Source: Lingula anatina (taxonomy: Eukaryota; Brachiopoda; Lingulata; Lingulida; Lingulidae). Taken from it: 64,000 nucleotides of DNA. Shown piece after piece: positions 23,981-35,592 of the stretch (the stretch's first letter is position 1; every line of letters starts with the position of its first letter). The stretch covers positions 483,595 to 547,594 of the forward strand of contig NW_019773981.1 of assembly GCF_001039355.2 (NCBI RefSeq), written 5' to 3'. A model generated the notes under the pieces. It had not been told where the DNA came from, made no database searches, and saw only the letters and a program-made list of their open reading frames with translations. The position numbers and the translations under genes were made by a program.

Positions 23981-25850
23981 GTTATTGTATAGGGAACTCG
24001 TGTCTCAAATAGATCGCTCTAGCAATCTGAACATTGTTTGATCCGCTTTTTAAGTGTTACGTTGTTAAGGGGGCGTCAATAAATGTTAAGCAATTTATCG
24101 TTCAAATAAATATAGCACGGTAATTTGAATGTCACCGACAACAACAACAACAACAAAAATCTTCGTATCCCACACCAATATAATTTAAAAATAAACATTT
24201 TATTCCCCCTTGTGCATTTTGTTTTGTACGCTTAATTTCACTGTCGCAAGTAAACCTGACGTCGAGTAGAATACAGAAAAGCTGGTGATTGTAAGTTGAA
24301 AACAAAAGGAGGCGTGTTAATCAATAAACAATAACCAATAATGATCTAGGATCCATAGTAATGGTTAGGCTACTTTTTAAGATACTTAAATTCCAGTTAT
24401 CTAAAATTACTTAAACAGCTTTATTCGAAAGCAGTGAAACGTGTTAAGTATTAAAATATGTTGCCTTCTCGAAATACAAAAATAACCTAACTGCGTCCTA
24501 TTATCTTTTTTACAAGGCTATCGCAAAAGCTATAATCATGATTCACAATAAAAAAAACGACAATGAGGAAAATAGGAAACGGTAAATTCCCATCCGCAAA
24601 TTATAATTTGGGAAAAGCTTAGTTTCGAAACCAATAAACATATTCCATTTCTAAAATTAGGCTGGGAAAATTATACGGGTAAAGCCAAGGCTGAATATAA
24701 TACCTTGACTAGACAAATATTTTCTTTAAGGTCGTAGACACACTAGTGAACACATTCAACTCTTAGCGCAGCGGCAAGGTGTGACAACAAGGCTTAATCC
24801 AAGGTTAGTGAAGTTTACTAATTTCATCTCAGCACCTTTAAAACATTTGAGTCCACACTGTTAAAAGATGAAGAGAGAGAGAGAGAGAGAGAGAGAGTTG
24901 CACTAGAGCCCATTTTGTGCAGGTAGGCTGTGTTCATAGCATGGAAGCTTATGTCCCACGGTTGCCATGCCCCCCCCCCCTTTTCCCCGGCGGCAAAGAG
25001 ATCGTGAGCACCATTTTGTCAGTCGGGAGGTAAGGCAGTCTTGTGAAGGTCTGGAGAAAAACCTCAATAGCAACGTGTTTTAGGTTTTAAAAAATTAGGT
25101 AAAAAAAATATCGGAAAAAGAACACGTTATGCAAAGCGTTTTTTTGTCTGCTCCGAACTACGTATACTCTTGACCAACTCTGGCAGCGCTTGGTCAAGAG
25201 GACTAGAACTGAATGCACCATTTGTAACTAAACAGTATGACGCCGCTGTTAAAATGAACATGTATCTGTTCGCTGTTTACGTTTTTACATTGGGTGCACG
25301 TGGTTTTGATTACTTGCAGCTTAAACGGGGGGGGGGGGGGGGGGGTTTAAATCTACTCTTATATGAGGATAATTTTCAACCTAATTTCAGAACAAGTTAA
25401 GGCCCCTTTATGGATAACTTGTGACTTATATTTTGAAGAAGTGCTGATATCGATAGGCCTACCTTATTGTGCAGTCGTTACTAAAAGTACAAATAGTAGT
25501 GTAGTGTACATCTATACGACGTCAAGATTTGACTTTTCCTCTTGTAGTTGCTCGTGAAATAATTGTAATCATTGAAAGAAGTCTATGAGCATAAGACAAT
25601 ACATAATTAAGCATATAACGAATAAGCAATAACAGTTACCCTTTAATTGTACTAAAAATCGAAAAAGGCGTATCTGAGACAAGTGTGACACTAACGAGTT
25701 GTAAGTAGTACCGACGTCTTTCCCCCTTGTCGGAGGATATAAAAAAAGCTACTTAAGGTTCATTATAAAGTATCGTATTTTAATCTGATTTATACTGATA
25801 TGAACTCCTCTGTCACTTCAGACATTAATTAGGCTGTCTCCCGGTCCACC

Positions 25851-26360
25851 ATGAGTCGAGCCGGTGATGGTGGTTGGTCCGAGCGCATGGCAAAGGACGC
25901 AGAGTTAAGGGCGGCAAAACGCGGAAACTGGGGGGAAGTGGACGACCCAAGCCTCATCAGGCGCTATGGGGACCGAGGACCTAATCCCTTCGCCATAATC
26001 GTCGGTGGCCTCGTTGCTCGAAGCGTCGCGAAGAGTGCGGCTACGGAGACCCATCTCACCGTATCTGCTCTCGCCGTTGAAGAGAACAGTAGTGATGTGT
26101 TTGAAGCTCCCGACGTCACCGCATGCGCACGCTGCGTAGGTGATCGCTCGCAAAATGATTACACAGCAAACAAACGGAGCAGGACCGTCTCGGAGAACTC
26201 GACAACGCCTTTGGTTGCTGATGACACAACCGATCGTGTTCCCCTTAAAAAGAAAAGGAGATTTTTTAAGAGACCACGTTTGAATATTATCTGTTCTTCT
26301 CTCGGGGGTATTGTGGCGCTCGCGTTTGTCGGAGCACTCCTCTTGGTCTTTTTGTTGTGA
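25851..26360 (+). CDS. Small tail-anchored-type protein, family member 2 (169 aa)
   Basis: Uninterrupted ORF starting at ATG in strong context (CCACCATGA). Seen: KDAELRAAKRGNWGEV, DDPSLIRRYGDRGPNP and the hydrophobic IIVGGLVA in the first 55 residues. A variable middle leads to VSENSTTPLVADD around residue 115, then KKKRRFFKRPRL, and a C-terminal hydrophobic segment (GGIVALAFVGALLLVFLL) ending the protein. These blocks match the genes at 21551 and 28197. An in-frame TAG lies 18 bases before the ATG, just inside a possible exon start after 'cacttcag' at 25813-25820, so this ATG is the likely start. It is transcribed opposite to both relatives. The ELRAAKRGNW part recalls the first helix of an ankyrin repeat, but no full repeat follows. 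Function unknown. Confidence 0.78.
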   Translation: MSRAGDGGWSERMAKDAELRAAKRGNWGEVDDPSLIRRYGDRGPNPFAIIVGGLVARSVAKSAATETHLTVSALAVEENSSDVFEAPDVTACARCVGDRSQNDYTANKRSRTVSENSTTPLVADDTTDRVPLKKKRRFFKRPRLNIICSSLGGIVALAFVGALLLVFLL

Positions 26361-28196
26361 ACGATTTGAGACAGAGACGTTTCATTCTCCTTTTTCTAAT
26401 AACAGCTGATTTTTCCGGGTTGAGTAAATAATGGTGATAAGCGCACATCGTTATGGAATTGGAGCAGAAATTGTAAAAGAAAGAAAAAAAGAAAAGAGGG
26501 GATAAAAGGCTTTGTCTGCAACTACCATCAAACACAACATTAAAGTAGCTCAAACTGGTCGTCACAAACACCCGTTTATTCAATTCGGGGAAGGCCCGCG
26601 TGCATCGCTACGCTACGTATACGCACCGTCTTGCATGACGGATGTTCAATGGCTAGTTCAGCTCGTGACACTTTTAACCGCCAAGCCGTCAGATTTACTA
26701 TTATCATTATCTTGTAAAAAATAACCTTGCATACAATAGGATGTTGCTTCACCTGTAAACCTATATGTATTGCCACTAGCCATAAGTTTATCACTAGGGT
26801 TGGCATAATGTCTGCTTAGGTCAGGGTTATACGGATGTTTTTTACTGGTCTGTTTGACAGCTTTTTATGTCTATCGAAGTAATTTTCAATGGATTGTTTG
26901 AATGATATAATTTATATAACGGTAAACACACTGTTGTATCTAGTTTTATTACTATTATTATTCATAATCGAGATGAAAATTAATGCCATCATGCATTCTA
27001 TCTTAAGGAAACTCCGTAAGATGAACGTGTCCGTTCTTGTTTCACACTTCGAGATGTAGAAATCAAAGGAATGTCCAATATGTTGTTAAACATTTATGCA
27101 CATTATTTCAATAAAGGAAATGAATTTCTGTGATAAATGACATTGTTTTTGTTTACTGAAAATCATATTGTATGAAATCAATCTGCCCGTTAAAATGAAT
27201 TATCGAAATACCTGCATAATGTTCGCTGGTGCAGGTATAAATTTCGGAAATTAAATGTACAAGGGAAAGAATTCAAAGATTCCCTGATGAGACAAAAACT
27301 TTTTATTACAAAGGCTTTCAATCAAATCGTTTATTTCAGGGAGGTTTTGTTGAACATTTTAATCTATTTTTCACTCGTTTTAATGTTTTTATTGGAACAA
27401 GGATAAGCTTGACCTAGGACGCAAAAGATGTGTTTCGTTACTTCATGTACAACAAAATGTCCTATAACTCTATGTATGAATAAACTAAACAATAAATACC
27501 CATTAAATTTATTACTTCATTAACATGACATGAGTAAAACTGATGGGTTATGTTTACTTTCACATAATTGTTACCTGAAGTTTGAAACTAAACTACAATT
27601 TATAGCAGTTACAAAAAATAGCCCAAAGCTGATATGATGAAACATTGCATATTTTTATTACTAAAATTTTCAAAAATATTAAAAAAGATAATCATCAAAA
27701 GTAAAGCGGCAAATCGACATTGTTTATCAGAAAGCACCATTTCGATAAAAATCATCAAATGCTCTCATTAAATAAACGGTTATAGCTGCAAAAGCTTTAA
27801 TTAGTAATATTTATTTATAATTCGCTTTTTTCACACTTCGATCATTTTAAACGTTAACAAAAAGCCACCTCAATATACAGTACTGATGACTTTCAACGAG
27901 CCAATAATACAAATGTTTCTGATATTGAAAACTATAGTTATATTATAACAAATGGATTTTAACAAAACCACATTTTAAAAAAGGTAAAAAGAAGAGGGGT
28001 GTCCCCCTTTCCCTCAAACCACAGACACATGAGCACTTATACAATATACATTTGTGTTGACCCAAAGTTTGGTTTCTCTCCTACTAGGCGAGGAAGAGGG
28101 GAGGTTGAACCCGTCATTTTGAAATGATAAAGGGGTAGGGTGGCTCGTGACCGCTCCCTATCTTTCTGACTCGCCTATCCAAACAATCAAGCTCGG
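26361..28196. other. Intergenic, between family members 2 and 3
   Basis: AT-rich sequence with no supported gene. It should hold the 3' UTRs of two convergent genes. An AATAAA at about 27109 (+) could serve member 2, and a TTTATT at about 27811 could be the reverse-strand signal for member 3. Neither is proven. Confidence 0.5.
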
Positions 28197-28736
28197 CTAC
28201 AGTAACAACACCAAAAGAAATATTCCCACCACTGCTACTGCTGCTGCACCACCCAAACCGCGAAAAACGCCGCTCAACCGGACACGTTTGAAAAGGCTCT
28301 TTTTAGTTTTAGGCAGTAACGGATCTTCCGAATTTTCCGAACCTGACAGTTTAACTGAGTTGTCATTATCTGGACCATACACTGTAGAATATTGGTTTGA
28401 CTGAGATCCACCCCAGCGCGTTTCAGAGAATTCTGAGTTTTCCGATCCCCGGCTACGCCTATGGCGCCTCTTAAGCGGCTTTCTGTCAACTTCGCTGCTT
28501 GGCCCTTCGCTGTCGCTGTCGTGTGAATCGTACTGACTTGGCGTGGCAACATTGGCGACTAATCCAGCGAGAAGAAGACCTGAGAAGTTTGGCCCCTTCG
28601 ATTTGTATACTCGCCGAAGGTGTGGGTCTTCCACGTGTTTCCAATCTCCCCGCATAGCTGCCCGCAATTCTTCATCTTTGTCCTGTCGTCTGCTCCGATC
28701 TCCGTCCCTCTCGCTTCGATTGCGCCTGAAAGCCAT
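28197..28736 (-). CDS. Small tail-anchored-type protein, family member 3 (179 aa)
   Basis: Uninterrupted ORF from ATG in strong context (GAGCCATGG). Seen: Arg/Asp-rich start, KDEELRAAMRGDWKHV, EDPHLRRVYKSKGPN, then LLLAGLVA. The middle contains two GSENSE copies, the second leading into DPLLPKTKKSLFKRVRL. A C-terminal hydrophobic stretch (GGAAAVAVVGIFLLVLLL) ends the protein. It is the closest of the three to member 2 in the N-terminal block. It is longer than the others because the Ser/Arg-rich middle is expanded, with the SENS motif doubled. An acceptor-like 'aaatatttcag' ends 14 bases before the ATG, as in the other two genes. No signal peptide is seen, so insertion by the C-terminal anchor is inferred. 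Function unknown. Confidence 0.78.
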   Translation of the reverse strand: MAFRRNRSERDGDRSRRQDKDEELRAAMRGDWKHVEDPHLRRVYKSKGPNFSGLLLAGLVANVATPSQYDSHDSDSEGPSSEVDRKPLKRRHRRSRGSENSEFSETRWGGSQSNQYSTVYGPDNDNSVKLSGSENSEDPLLPKTKKSLFKRVRLSGVFRGLGGAAAVAVVGIFLLVLLL

Positions 28737-29769
28737 GGCTCCTAATGCTACTGAAATATTTGATTGATAAATTCAGTGAGGATAGTATTTGAACCAACCG
28801 GTCGCTATATATCTTTTTCTTTTTAGAGTAAGTTGTTTTTACTTATATTTCGTATCAATTGTTATTTAAGTAACCTTGTTTCCGTTATGATAATAAAATA
28901 TTCTTATCTATTTGAAAATAGAAGAAACTTTATTTATAACTTGTTTATCATTAACGTATCAATCTGTTTTGCAGTAACACAAAACTTGATAAAAATTAAT
29001 AAAGGTTGTCAAAAGGGATCCTAAACCTTAAAAACATTTAGCAGGGCTGCCAGATTAACACATTTTCGCGTTTTCTACAAGCACTTCTCTTCAATTCCTT
29101 TTGTTTTCATTTTTTCTATTGCTAATAACTTGATAACAGTACATCAAAGCATTTTTTTTTTCAGAAAAAAAGCTTACAATACTGACAGAATGTGCAAATG
29201 CAAGAACAAATACATAATGGTGTTGGATTACGAAAGTTGGTATCTTCAACGGCACATTTATACTTACGATGAAACAATTGTTTGCTAACGCGTACGGTGC
29301 AACAGTTTGTACTCCAGTCACGAATTAGTTCAGAATTTTTCTCTACAGCGCCTTTTATGTTAATCAAATCACATGACTGGGAAATTCCCAACATACAATG
29401 ATGGGTATTTTAAGTGATCAGGAATTTTTCAAGTAAATTGCTCATAACTTCAATGACTGGCGAAAACATGGCTAAAATAACTCTCAAAAATTCCCTCTTG
29501 TTAACATAGAAGGGATTTTACGTGACTAGTCAAAGTAAACACTGGGATTTTTGGGGGTTATTTTAAAGCTGACGTAATGTTTGTTGGACCAAGGCCATTC
29601 ATGTTTACCAGTGAGTCATGATGTAAACAAAACACATAGTCCCATAGATCTGTAAACTGCTGTGAGATACCTAACGGGATAATGTTCATAAATTTAATAT
29701 GCCACTTCGGGTCCTATTAAAGAGCAATATGCGCGTTTTATTTTACTTTTTTTTTAATTTTTACATTCA

Positions 29770-30080
29770 CATGTTGTGTGTCCCGCAAAGCGATGGCTCA
29801 ACCCATCCCCCACCCCACCTGGACTCCCTTGTATTAAACCCCCTCCTAGGGTGAAACCCTGGGTTTGCCAATGACGTCTAATAGTCCATGCTCCCAGCCC
29901 TACCCCCTCCTTATTTACCCCCGCTTTCCCATAACCAAACCTATATCACGGAGGCAGATTTATGTCAGTTTTACCCCTGCGCCAAGTCGTAACCAAAATA
30001 AACTCGCAGTGTTACCCAAGTCTATTGTGTACCACTAAGCCACCGAAAGGTTTTGCTTTGGTGGTTTCCGTGTCAGTGGA
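29770..30080 (-). mobile_element. Possible tRNA-derived SINE
   Basis: On the minus strand, TGGCTTAGTGG (at about 30032-30042) fits the RNA polymerase III A box. GGTTACGACTT, about 37 bases downstream, is a weak match to a B box. The region below is C-rich and unlike its neighbours. No second copy was seen in this window, so the call is tentative. Confidence 0.25.
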
Positions 30081-30394
30081 GTGGAATAACAAGGTCAGGT
30101 GCGTTTGTGTACAGGGGATCAATTGCTATGCTTTTTAATAGTTGGCTAAGCTGACATTTCTAATAAAAAAAATCTTTCGCGTCTTTATTTTGTAGAATAG
30201 ACCAGGGCAATTTCAATAAGAGATCGATTTTTTTTCTTTTTTCTTGTACATTTATATCAAAATAATGTTTTTTTTTCATTTCGTTAATCTTTTTTTTTTT
30301 GTTAGATACATGTATACTATAACGAACACGATATGCGATTTTGGTGTTATTTTCATAATTTAAAATACTCAAATCCAACCCAACATTACAACCA

Positions 30395-30705
30395 TTAAAA
30401 GATATAACAACTCTTCATATGAGATTCACATTTCACGATAAATACATAGTAAACAACTGATAAAAATGTAATAAATTCCATTTTACCACCAAAACAGCGG
30501 TTATTGCAATTATTCTGGAATTTGTGCTTGTCATCTGACGACGAAAGTCCTCATACAATGGCTACACCTCCATACTAATCCCTTAAAACAATTTTTTTTA
30601 GAAAAAACATGGACTAACTTTGAATGTAGGAATGGCTTCCTTCACCATTGGTAAGTATGGGGAAGTTGTACTTTAGACCAGGAAAGTCTGTTTTTCCCTA
30701 AGACC
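30395..30705 (+). mobile_element. TTAA MITE, copy 4 (right end lost)
   Basis: Starts at TTAA followed by AAGATATAACAACTCTTC and matches the copy at 61646 through 'aactttgaatgtagga' and 'accattggtaagtatgg'. The right terminal repeat is not recognisable. Confidence 0.7.
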
Positions 30706-31434
30706 TCTCTAAGTTCTATAATGCAAATGATGTGTCAACCAGCAAATGAAACGTCAATCATAGTAAGACTTGTTAAAATATATATTTGAAAAACAAATGA
30801 AAGTGGTGATTTTTTTGTCAAAATAAATCAAGTTTTGTCATGAGTCATGACTCGTGTAATATTTAAAACATTAGAATTGCATCGATTTTTAAAACAAACA
30901 TACAAAAAAAGTCCTATTCGATACCACGTTTTCAAGCTCTATGTTGGGAGAGAGGGCGCTGTGATGTGTTTGTATTTGAACGCAATTTACCGTGCTGCCT
31001 GTGAACAGAAATGGTTCAGGTGGTCAGCATACAAATGAGAAGCATACAAATCAAAATCCGTTCTGATTGATTATTATCACATAGTGCCTTAGTTGAAAAC
31101 AACATATTTGCAGCGAGTTTATTAATTAATTTATTCTTTTATTTATTTATTTTTTTCTCAATTCAGTAATTTAATTTCTATTTGCTTTTACATCGTTCTT
31201 ACTTATTAAGTTTTATAGGATTAATCCCCATTAATTTCTCTGCAAAACTTCAACCCTTTGGTTGCAACGATTAAATAATAAATATTATAATTATCATTAA
31301 AGTCCTGGGCTTGGGACTTGATAGAGAAATAGCAGATACATAATGTAATTGTCCTGGCTGCCAAGACAATTCATGTATTGTCATAACTTTCTGACCAAAA
31401 CCACGTATGCCGTGACCAAGAGTGTGATCATTGA

Positions 31435-34232
31435 TCATTCCCCACTTTCAAACTTCAGCGAAACACTGTTTATACAAAATCGTTCACCAGTTGGCTTCGG
31501 CCCATCATTGAACACGTGACCAAGGTGGGCATTACACTGAAAATATAAAGAGAATGGCATTTAAAACCCATATAATAGTTTGGTTCTTTCATGTGAAGCG
31601 ATTTTACTTTATGTGAATTAATATAAAAATGGCAAAAAGTTGAATACAATGTACATCATTGTGGTCCAATAATGGAATTTTTTTACTTAAAGATACATAC
31701 AAAGTCAATTTTTTGTCACAAAAACCAACCAAATGCCAGCATATAGTTTCAAGTAGTATAACTAAGAGAATTACCAAAAGGCATTGTTTAATTTTACCCC
31801 AAAATGATGTTTGAACGAATTCTTCTGCTGGCATTCTAAGCTGTATGTCAATCGGGCAGGAAAGTAGGTCACGAATGTAGGTTAAACTTACAACCATAAA
31901 TTTAAAGAAAGGAGCAGTCTAAAGGTATTTTATGACTGATCGAGTGATCTATTCAGTTTATCCCTTGGCATTTCGAATTTATTTGAGTCATATAAGAATC
32001 TAGTAGAAGTGGTTTACATGTGTTACTGGGAATCCACGCTCCACCGATGCTCGGTTCGTATGTACCTTTAAAACATGCAAGTTCAATGCATAGAATTCTC
32101 AATATCTTGTACCTGAATATTTACACATAAATTAAATATTACTTTTAAGCAATTATTTATTAAAATAGTGATGACAAAGAAGTTAAACTCATCTATTTTA
32201 AACTCATCTATATGAGACTGAAATTAACGTCACTGGCTTTGCCCCTAAATCAGTCATCATTACACGTTTCAAATGTCATACCATTTCAAAAATTCTGCAC
32301 GTTTACATTTTCACGCAAATAAAAACTATCCAAACTAGTTCTCCAACTCACATTTTTACAGAGCACTTCCACCCTCTTCATGCCGTGAGAGTCGTCTGGT
32401 CGGCGGAGAACATTTGTCTTGGATTCATCTCTGTTGTTTGCACCAAGAGCCGTATGGAAAGATGGCCAGCCACAGTGAGACTCAAACTTTGCTTCTGAGC
32501 TAAAAATTGAATAAAATAAAATAATAATTTATAAAAAAATTTAATTACTTAATAGAATCAAAATATCCTTGACCAGTAAATTAAAAAAAATAAATAAATA
32601 ATAAACAGCCAAGAGAAACATAAGATTTTGCTGGGGGATCAAAGACACCATATCAAGGTAGAGATCCTCTGAACAGTATATCACTTGTGGCTAGGAGTCT
32701 TATTTCCCTGCTTATTCATATCCTTTCACTCTACATATATTCACTATCATTAATTTTATTAGCACGCCAAGGAAACCTAAATTAAAGGAACCAGTTATTG
32801 GTAAAATTTTACAGTACATAAGTTCACCAAATATCCTCCAAATTATTAATAGTCTACTAGTAGGTGCTTCTTTAGCCAAATGTTTTTCAACTTATCAATT
32901 CTTTTTTTTACGTGGGTGTGAGTCTCACCTGAATAATTCTGACCCACAACATGTGCACTTGTAAATGCCCTTCTCAAAATGGCTATTGTAAATACCAGAG
33001 AAAGGCTGAAAGTGAAAAAAAATAATAACATAATTAATGTAACAGAAATCATTAAAATATAACAGTAAATTCTCATTTACTGGGTACACCTGGCAGCCCC
33101 TACAAGTGCCTGATTGCACCGATGCAGCAGAGAGCACACCTAATGCAATCTCAGTCAAACCACTATCTCTCCATATAATTAAGGGAAAAAAAACAAGTTA
33201 AAAAGAAAAATCTTCTTCATTGTGTCCTTTATATCTATCTATATATATATCTGACAAAAAATAAATTAGGAACTCATAAACTCCATTAGGAGAAAGAAAA
33301 CATGTTCAAGTTGTTTGAAGGGGAAAGGATGTCTGAAAGGGGAGGGGGGGTACCACAGAGTGACTTTCAATAACAATAAACAAAACAGTAATAAAATTAA
33401 AATATAATTGAACTTGGCAATGTAACACAGTCTTAACCCTGCCTCAGCACAGTATATTAAATCTATGGCTGGTTATAATTTCTTCAATTCTGCTTAAATT
33501 TAACAACATTTGTTTTTTTTTTTAATTCATGAATTCTTTCCCCCGCTATGAGCTGTTTTCAGTTCATAAGGCATATGATACTGGTATGCATGTACCACTT
33601 ACGGGTTCAGTACCACTCTCCCTGGTTACATAATACTGCTCTGGTGTCAACCTCTTCACCCACTCCTCTTTACTAACACTGGCAAAGTCTGTCTTTTCAC
33701 AAGACATTCCTTCAATAGATATATAACAAAGAATTGGTTCATTCAGTTTATTTTCGTGTCACACTGGTGTCTGCAGTGGGTTATAATTCATAACCTGGTA
33801 TAGGGGACTTAAATGGTTGGGTCATTATAATCATACCTCAGTAATAGTCAGTATATTTAATTTTATAAAACAAGGTATACTAAAAAAGTGAAATATACAT
33901 GTATTGTGCTCCTAAATGCTAATGTCTGAGTAATGAAATATCTGTAGCACTTATATTTGTTGTATAAGATAGGTGTGAAGCCTCTTATTTATTTTTTTGA
34001 CTAATATTTCAAAAAATATTTTTTTGACAAATATTATTGTTCTTGTCACAGATTGCAGTATCCAGAAAACAAATACTGGAACATATACTACATGCACTTC
34101 TACTACTACTGGGTACTAGTCTATTGCTACTGCGAAAGTAATAAGGGGTTGGATTTAAAGTTTAAGTGAGAATAATAATTGAATACAAAATTATTTTGTA
34201 TTGGATGTAATACAACTTGTCTGTGTGTGTGC

Positions 34233-34278
<46 letters not shown>

Positions 34279-34467
34279 TCGGGGAGGAAGAGAGAGAGTC
34301 GGAGTGTTGAACTTACTGCAAGTTGTGTGCATAAACCGCAAGGCTTTATATCTTCTGTAATAGCACGGAATACTATAACATATCTGTCGCTTAGTTAAAG
34401 TATAAACTGATCCACTGAGCACTCTTCGAGACAAGATTAAACACGCACCAACTGCTGCTGGTGCCAT
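31435..34467 (-). CDS. MSRB: Methionine-R-sulfoxide reductase B, probably mitochondrial
   Basis: Complete five-exon model: 34317-34467, 33603-33709, 32929-33005, 32352-32499, 31435-31536; 585 bases, 194 residues, all junctions in phase. MsrB enzymes reduce free or protein-bound methionine R-sulfoxide back to methionine. Seen: exon 2 has [22 protein letters not shown]; exon 3, [17 protein letters not shown] with the CTCC zinc site; exon 4, ESHCGWPSF and a [10 protein letters not shown] segment; the exon 4/5 join forms the second zinc pair CKNC followed by [11 protein letters not shown]. The catalytic position in [11 protein letters not shown] is Cys, so this is a cysteine rather than a selenocysteine form. 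Exon 1 (50 residues) is rich in Arg, Ser and aromatic residues with almost no acids, as in a mitochondrial presequence. ER or cytosolic targeting remains possible. Which paralogue (MSRB2 or MSRB3 type) is not decided. Confidence 0.93.
34217..34300. repeat. (GT)n(GA)n compound microsatellite
   Basis: A TG run passes into a GA run in intron 1 of the MsrB gene, close to the donor of exon 1. The open frames of Leu-Ser or Thr-His runs here are artefacts. Confidence 0.95.
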
Positions 34468-34857
34468 TATATTTGGCGAAACCGCTTTGCTCCATGTAAA
34501 TAGGTCAACAGACGGTCTCGATTCGGTTTGATAACTTCCGGTTTCATTGCGTAAGGGACCATCTCAAAATCCTTCATAGTTAAAAATAGGTTCACCCTAC
34601 CTATTCATTCTAAAGTGTGAAAGTTTGCCTAGACTTAACTTAATGACTCCCGATACTTCAAAACCTCAGCTTTCTTTTGTTAGGGCAGATTTTTTTTCAA
34701 CTTAATTTGATCTGGCCGTGGGGGAGACCAGCTAGGGCACGTCCGGTGTCACGTGAATAAATTAACCGTCGTCGTGATTATAGATTAGTAGAGAGCTTTC
34801 GCAACTGCACGTTTAGGCGACCGACTACATTTAGCTATCCGTAACCATAAAGTGACC

Positions 34858-35217
34858 TGTTGCATATTGTAATGTAATTAACATATCTCCCATAATGCAT
34901 TGTTCTTTCTCTACCAGTTAGCCAGCATGGCTGGATGTGTTATATGTAATAAATGAGTTATTAAAAAATGTTAACTTGAGTTACATAACAACAGAAAACC
35001 GCGACATGGTGTCAGAATCGGGATCTACATTGGATGTAGCATAATTTGGAGATTGGATGACCCACAAACTACAAGATAAAAACGGATTTTGAATCACTAA
35101 AAAAAAAAAAGGGAAAAAAAATGGAGCACATGTATGGGATACAGCCGCCTCACATGGACTGGGAATCCATGGACTTACCGCGTACGTTCAAACTTTTCAA
35201 GGAAAAGTGTGAATTGA
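34858..35217 (+). mobile_element. Remnant of a plus-strand LTR retrotransposon (LTR, primer site, gag start)
   Basis: A 136-bp candidate LTR (34858-34993) begins TGTTG and ends CAACA. After 13 bases comes a primer-binding-like site (TGGTGTCAGAATCGGG, about 35007). An open frame then starts MEHMYGIQPP at about 35121 and contains FKLFKEKCELI, typical of the start of Ty3-type Gag. It is cut off after about 33 codons where the minus-strand Gypsy element begins. The rest was not found on the far side of that element, where an assembly join intervenes. Confidence 0.6.
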
Positions 35218-35218
35218 T

Positions 35219-35575
35219 AGATAAATATGTATATCTTCAACTTTATTGAACTAATCTAGTTGATGATGGACACCTGGAATGATAGGCCTACATATAAAGA
35301 GCACTATTAGATATCTAGCTATCTCCTTCCCCCGGGGGAAGTTTTATACGGGCATGTATAAAACGTCACTTATATGCCAGTCCTCATTCCTCTTTTTTTT
35401 AAAGTCCTCTGTCTCCTCCCCTGGGGAGCTTTTAAAGTTTGTGAACATGGGTCCTCCATAGTCCTTTTCAAAAGTCAATTGTAATATGGAAATTGAAGCA
35501 ACAACAACAACTTTTAAAAGCTATATGCCAAAAGAAAATCAAATTAAATATCTAGCTAAAGTCATTTAAAAAAAA
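35219..35575 (-). repeat. 3' LTR of the Gypsy element
   Basis: Its first 100 or so bases match 40576-40671 apart from a 5-base insertion ('aggcc') near 35285. The inner boundary is placed approximately between the end of the integrase ORF (35593) and the A/T-rich stretch at 35565-35575; it could not be fixed without a full second LTR. Confidence 0.6.
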
Positions 35576-35592
35576 TCAAGTATTATGAGACT

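Larger units (their letters stand above)
22487..25850. other. Intergenic, with a tandem duplication and simple repeats
   Basis: No supported gene. It contains the pair of direct repeats at 22748 and 23490, a G-run near 23317, a (GA)n run at about 24869-24897, a C-run near 24970 and a long G-run at 25328-25345. Confidence 0.6.
28737..31434. other. Intergenic, member 3 to the MsrB gene
   Basis: No supported gene. It holds a possible tRNA-derived SINE on the minus strand (about 29770-30080) and the MITE at 30395-30705. Confidence 0.55.

Noticed and set aside
25170-25557. Two plus-strand ORFs upstream of small gene 2
   Set aside because: They cross a long G-run, lack family similarity and end well before the gene; no splice link was found.
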